Assembly (NCBI GenBank): GCA_013373015.1
Contig: JABXIQ010000002.1
Location: 1-64,000 of the forward strand
Direction: 5' to 3'
DNA from: Kangiellaceae bacterium
Lineage (GTDB): Bacteria > Pseudomonadota > Gammaproteobacteria > Enterobacterales > Kangiellaceae
DNA: 64,000 nt
Part shown: positions 63,417-64,000 of the stretch, piece after piece
How positions within the stretch are numbered: position 1 is the stretch's first letter
Layout of the letters: the number at the start of each line of letters is the position of its first letter
The notes under the pieces: model-generated
Database searches by the model: none
Seen by the model: only the letters and a program-made list of their open reading frames with translations
Told to the model about the DNA's origin: nothing
Made by a program: the position numbers and the translations under genes

Positions 63417-64000
63417 ATGGAACCACAAACGCAGCACGATGCAGTTCTCCTCGACGAAGCAGTGCAAGCACTGGTGATCGATCCGGATGGTAAATATATC
63501 GATTGTACTTTTGGGCGCGGCGGACACAGTCGCGCCGTTTTGGATCTACTGTCGGAAAAAGGTCGTTTACTGGCGTTTGACAAAGATCCGCAAGCGATTG
63601 AAGTCGCGAATAAATTAAAAGCAGAAGATAGTCGCTTTGATATAGAACACAACAGTTTTTCTCTTTTACAACAAGAGGTTACAGAACGTGGCTGGGCTGG
63701 CGAAATCACTGGTGTGTTGATGGATTTAGGGGTTTCGTCACCTCAGCTCGACCAAGCGGAGCGCGGCTTTAGCTTTATGAATGATGGTCCATTAGATATG
63801 CGTATGGATGTCACGCGCGGCCAAACTGCAGCGCAATGGGTTGCACAAACTGCAGAAGAAGATATGGCGTGGACCTTTAAGGCTTATGGTGAAGAGCGTT
63901 ATGCCAAGCGAATAGCCAGATCGATTGTGGAAAAACGTGCGCAAGCACCGATCAATCGTACCAAAGAGTTGGCGGATATTATTGCAGAAGCACATCCACG
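63417..64000 (+). CDS. rsmH: 16S rRNA (cytosine-1402-N4)-methyltransferase RsmH, 5' part
   Basis: The ORF runs off the window end (194 codons visible, about 60% of the usual 310-320), so it is absent from the ORF track. The translation starts [19 protein letters not shown] and shows the SAM motif [20 protein letters not shown], and [19 protein letters not shown]. It modifies the same C1402 nucleotide as RsmI, whose gene is also in the window. Confidence 0.97.
   Translation, partial: MEPQTQHDAVLLDEAVQALVIDPDGKYIDCTFGRGGHSRAVLDLLSEKGRLLAFDKDPQAIEVANKLKAEDSRFDIEHNSFSLLQQEVTERGWAGEITGVLMDLGVSSPQLDQAERGFSFMNDGPLDMRMDVTRGQTAAQWVAQTAEEDMAWTFKAYGEERYAKRIARSIVEKRAQAPINRTKELADIIAEAHP

Overview
The window is about 64 kb of bacterial chromosome, AT-rich (I judge low-to-mid 40s % GC, not counted). 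It is almost entirely housekeeping genes in orders typical of gammaproteobacteria. Two blocks match Pseudomonas aeruginosa synteny as I remember it. Block one is tRNA-Met / ychF / pth / rplY / prs / tRNA-Gln / ispE / lolB / lbcA-like / hemA / prfA / prmC. Block two is mreBCD / maf / rng / yhdP / nit / tldD / darP / pmbA, then rapZ-ptsN-hpf-rpoN-lptBAC-kdsCD-yrbG, ibaG-murA, degS, zapE, rplM-rpsI, petABC, sspAB, dolP-diaA-yraN-lpoA / rsmI, rnpB and mraZ-rsmH. Base composition, gene content and single-copy inserts fit a marine gammaproteobacterium of the Kangiella / Oceanospirillales type. That placement is an inference.

Layout. 1-14155: translation, tRNA modification and precursor genes, interrupted by a divergent pair (ToxR/CadC-like membrane regulator and secreted S41 peptidase). 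14156-25555: cell-shape genes (mreBCD), maf, RNase G, the AsmA-like phospholipid transporter YhdP, a nitrilase-family amidase and TldD. 25563-31117: darP, a TonB-dependent receptor, pmbA (TldE) and mgtE. 31217-39345: the RapZ / nitrogen-PTS / sigma-54 group joined to LPS transport (LptBAC) and Kdo synthesis (KdsCD). 39771-49414: ibaG-murA, degS-zapG, then an accessory stretch with a DUF2238 membrane protein, two highly charged secreted proteins, a hydrolase, zapE, an unknown protein and an HU-like protein. 49608-54651: ribosomal proteins L13/S9, the cytochrome bc1 complex and the SspA/SspB stringent-starvation pair. 54721-60188: envelope genes (dolP, diaA, yraN, lpoA), rsmI and DUF3016. 60268-62498: the most unusual stretch, with RNase P RNA, its duplicated 3' end, and one integron gene cassette. 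62694-64000: start of the division and cell-wall (dcw) cluster.

Main points of interest. (1) mreC has no ATG/GTG/TTG where its conserved N-terminus begins; the position of the family's first Met is an ATC codon 7 nt after AGGAG. (2) A lone 702-bp integron cassette, with a textbook attC and no integrase in the window, sits against the stop codon of a DUF2238 gene; its ORF carries a HEPN-like R-X4-H motif. (3) Helix P12 of RNase P RNA holds a long hairpin insertion whose core recurs in the mraZ mRNA leader. (4) The 3' end of rnpB is tandemly repeated downstream. (5) The mraZ promoter carries five in-phase decameric repeats that look like its own operator.
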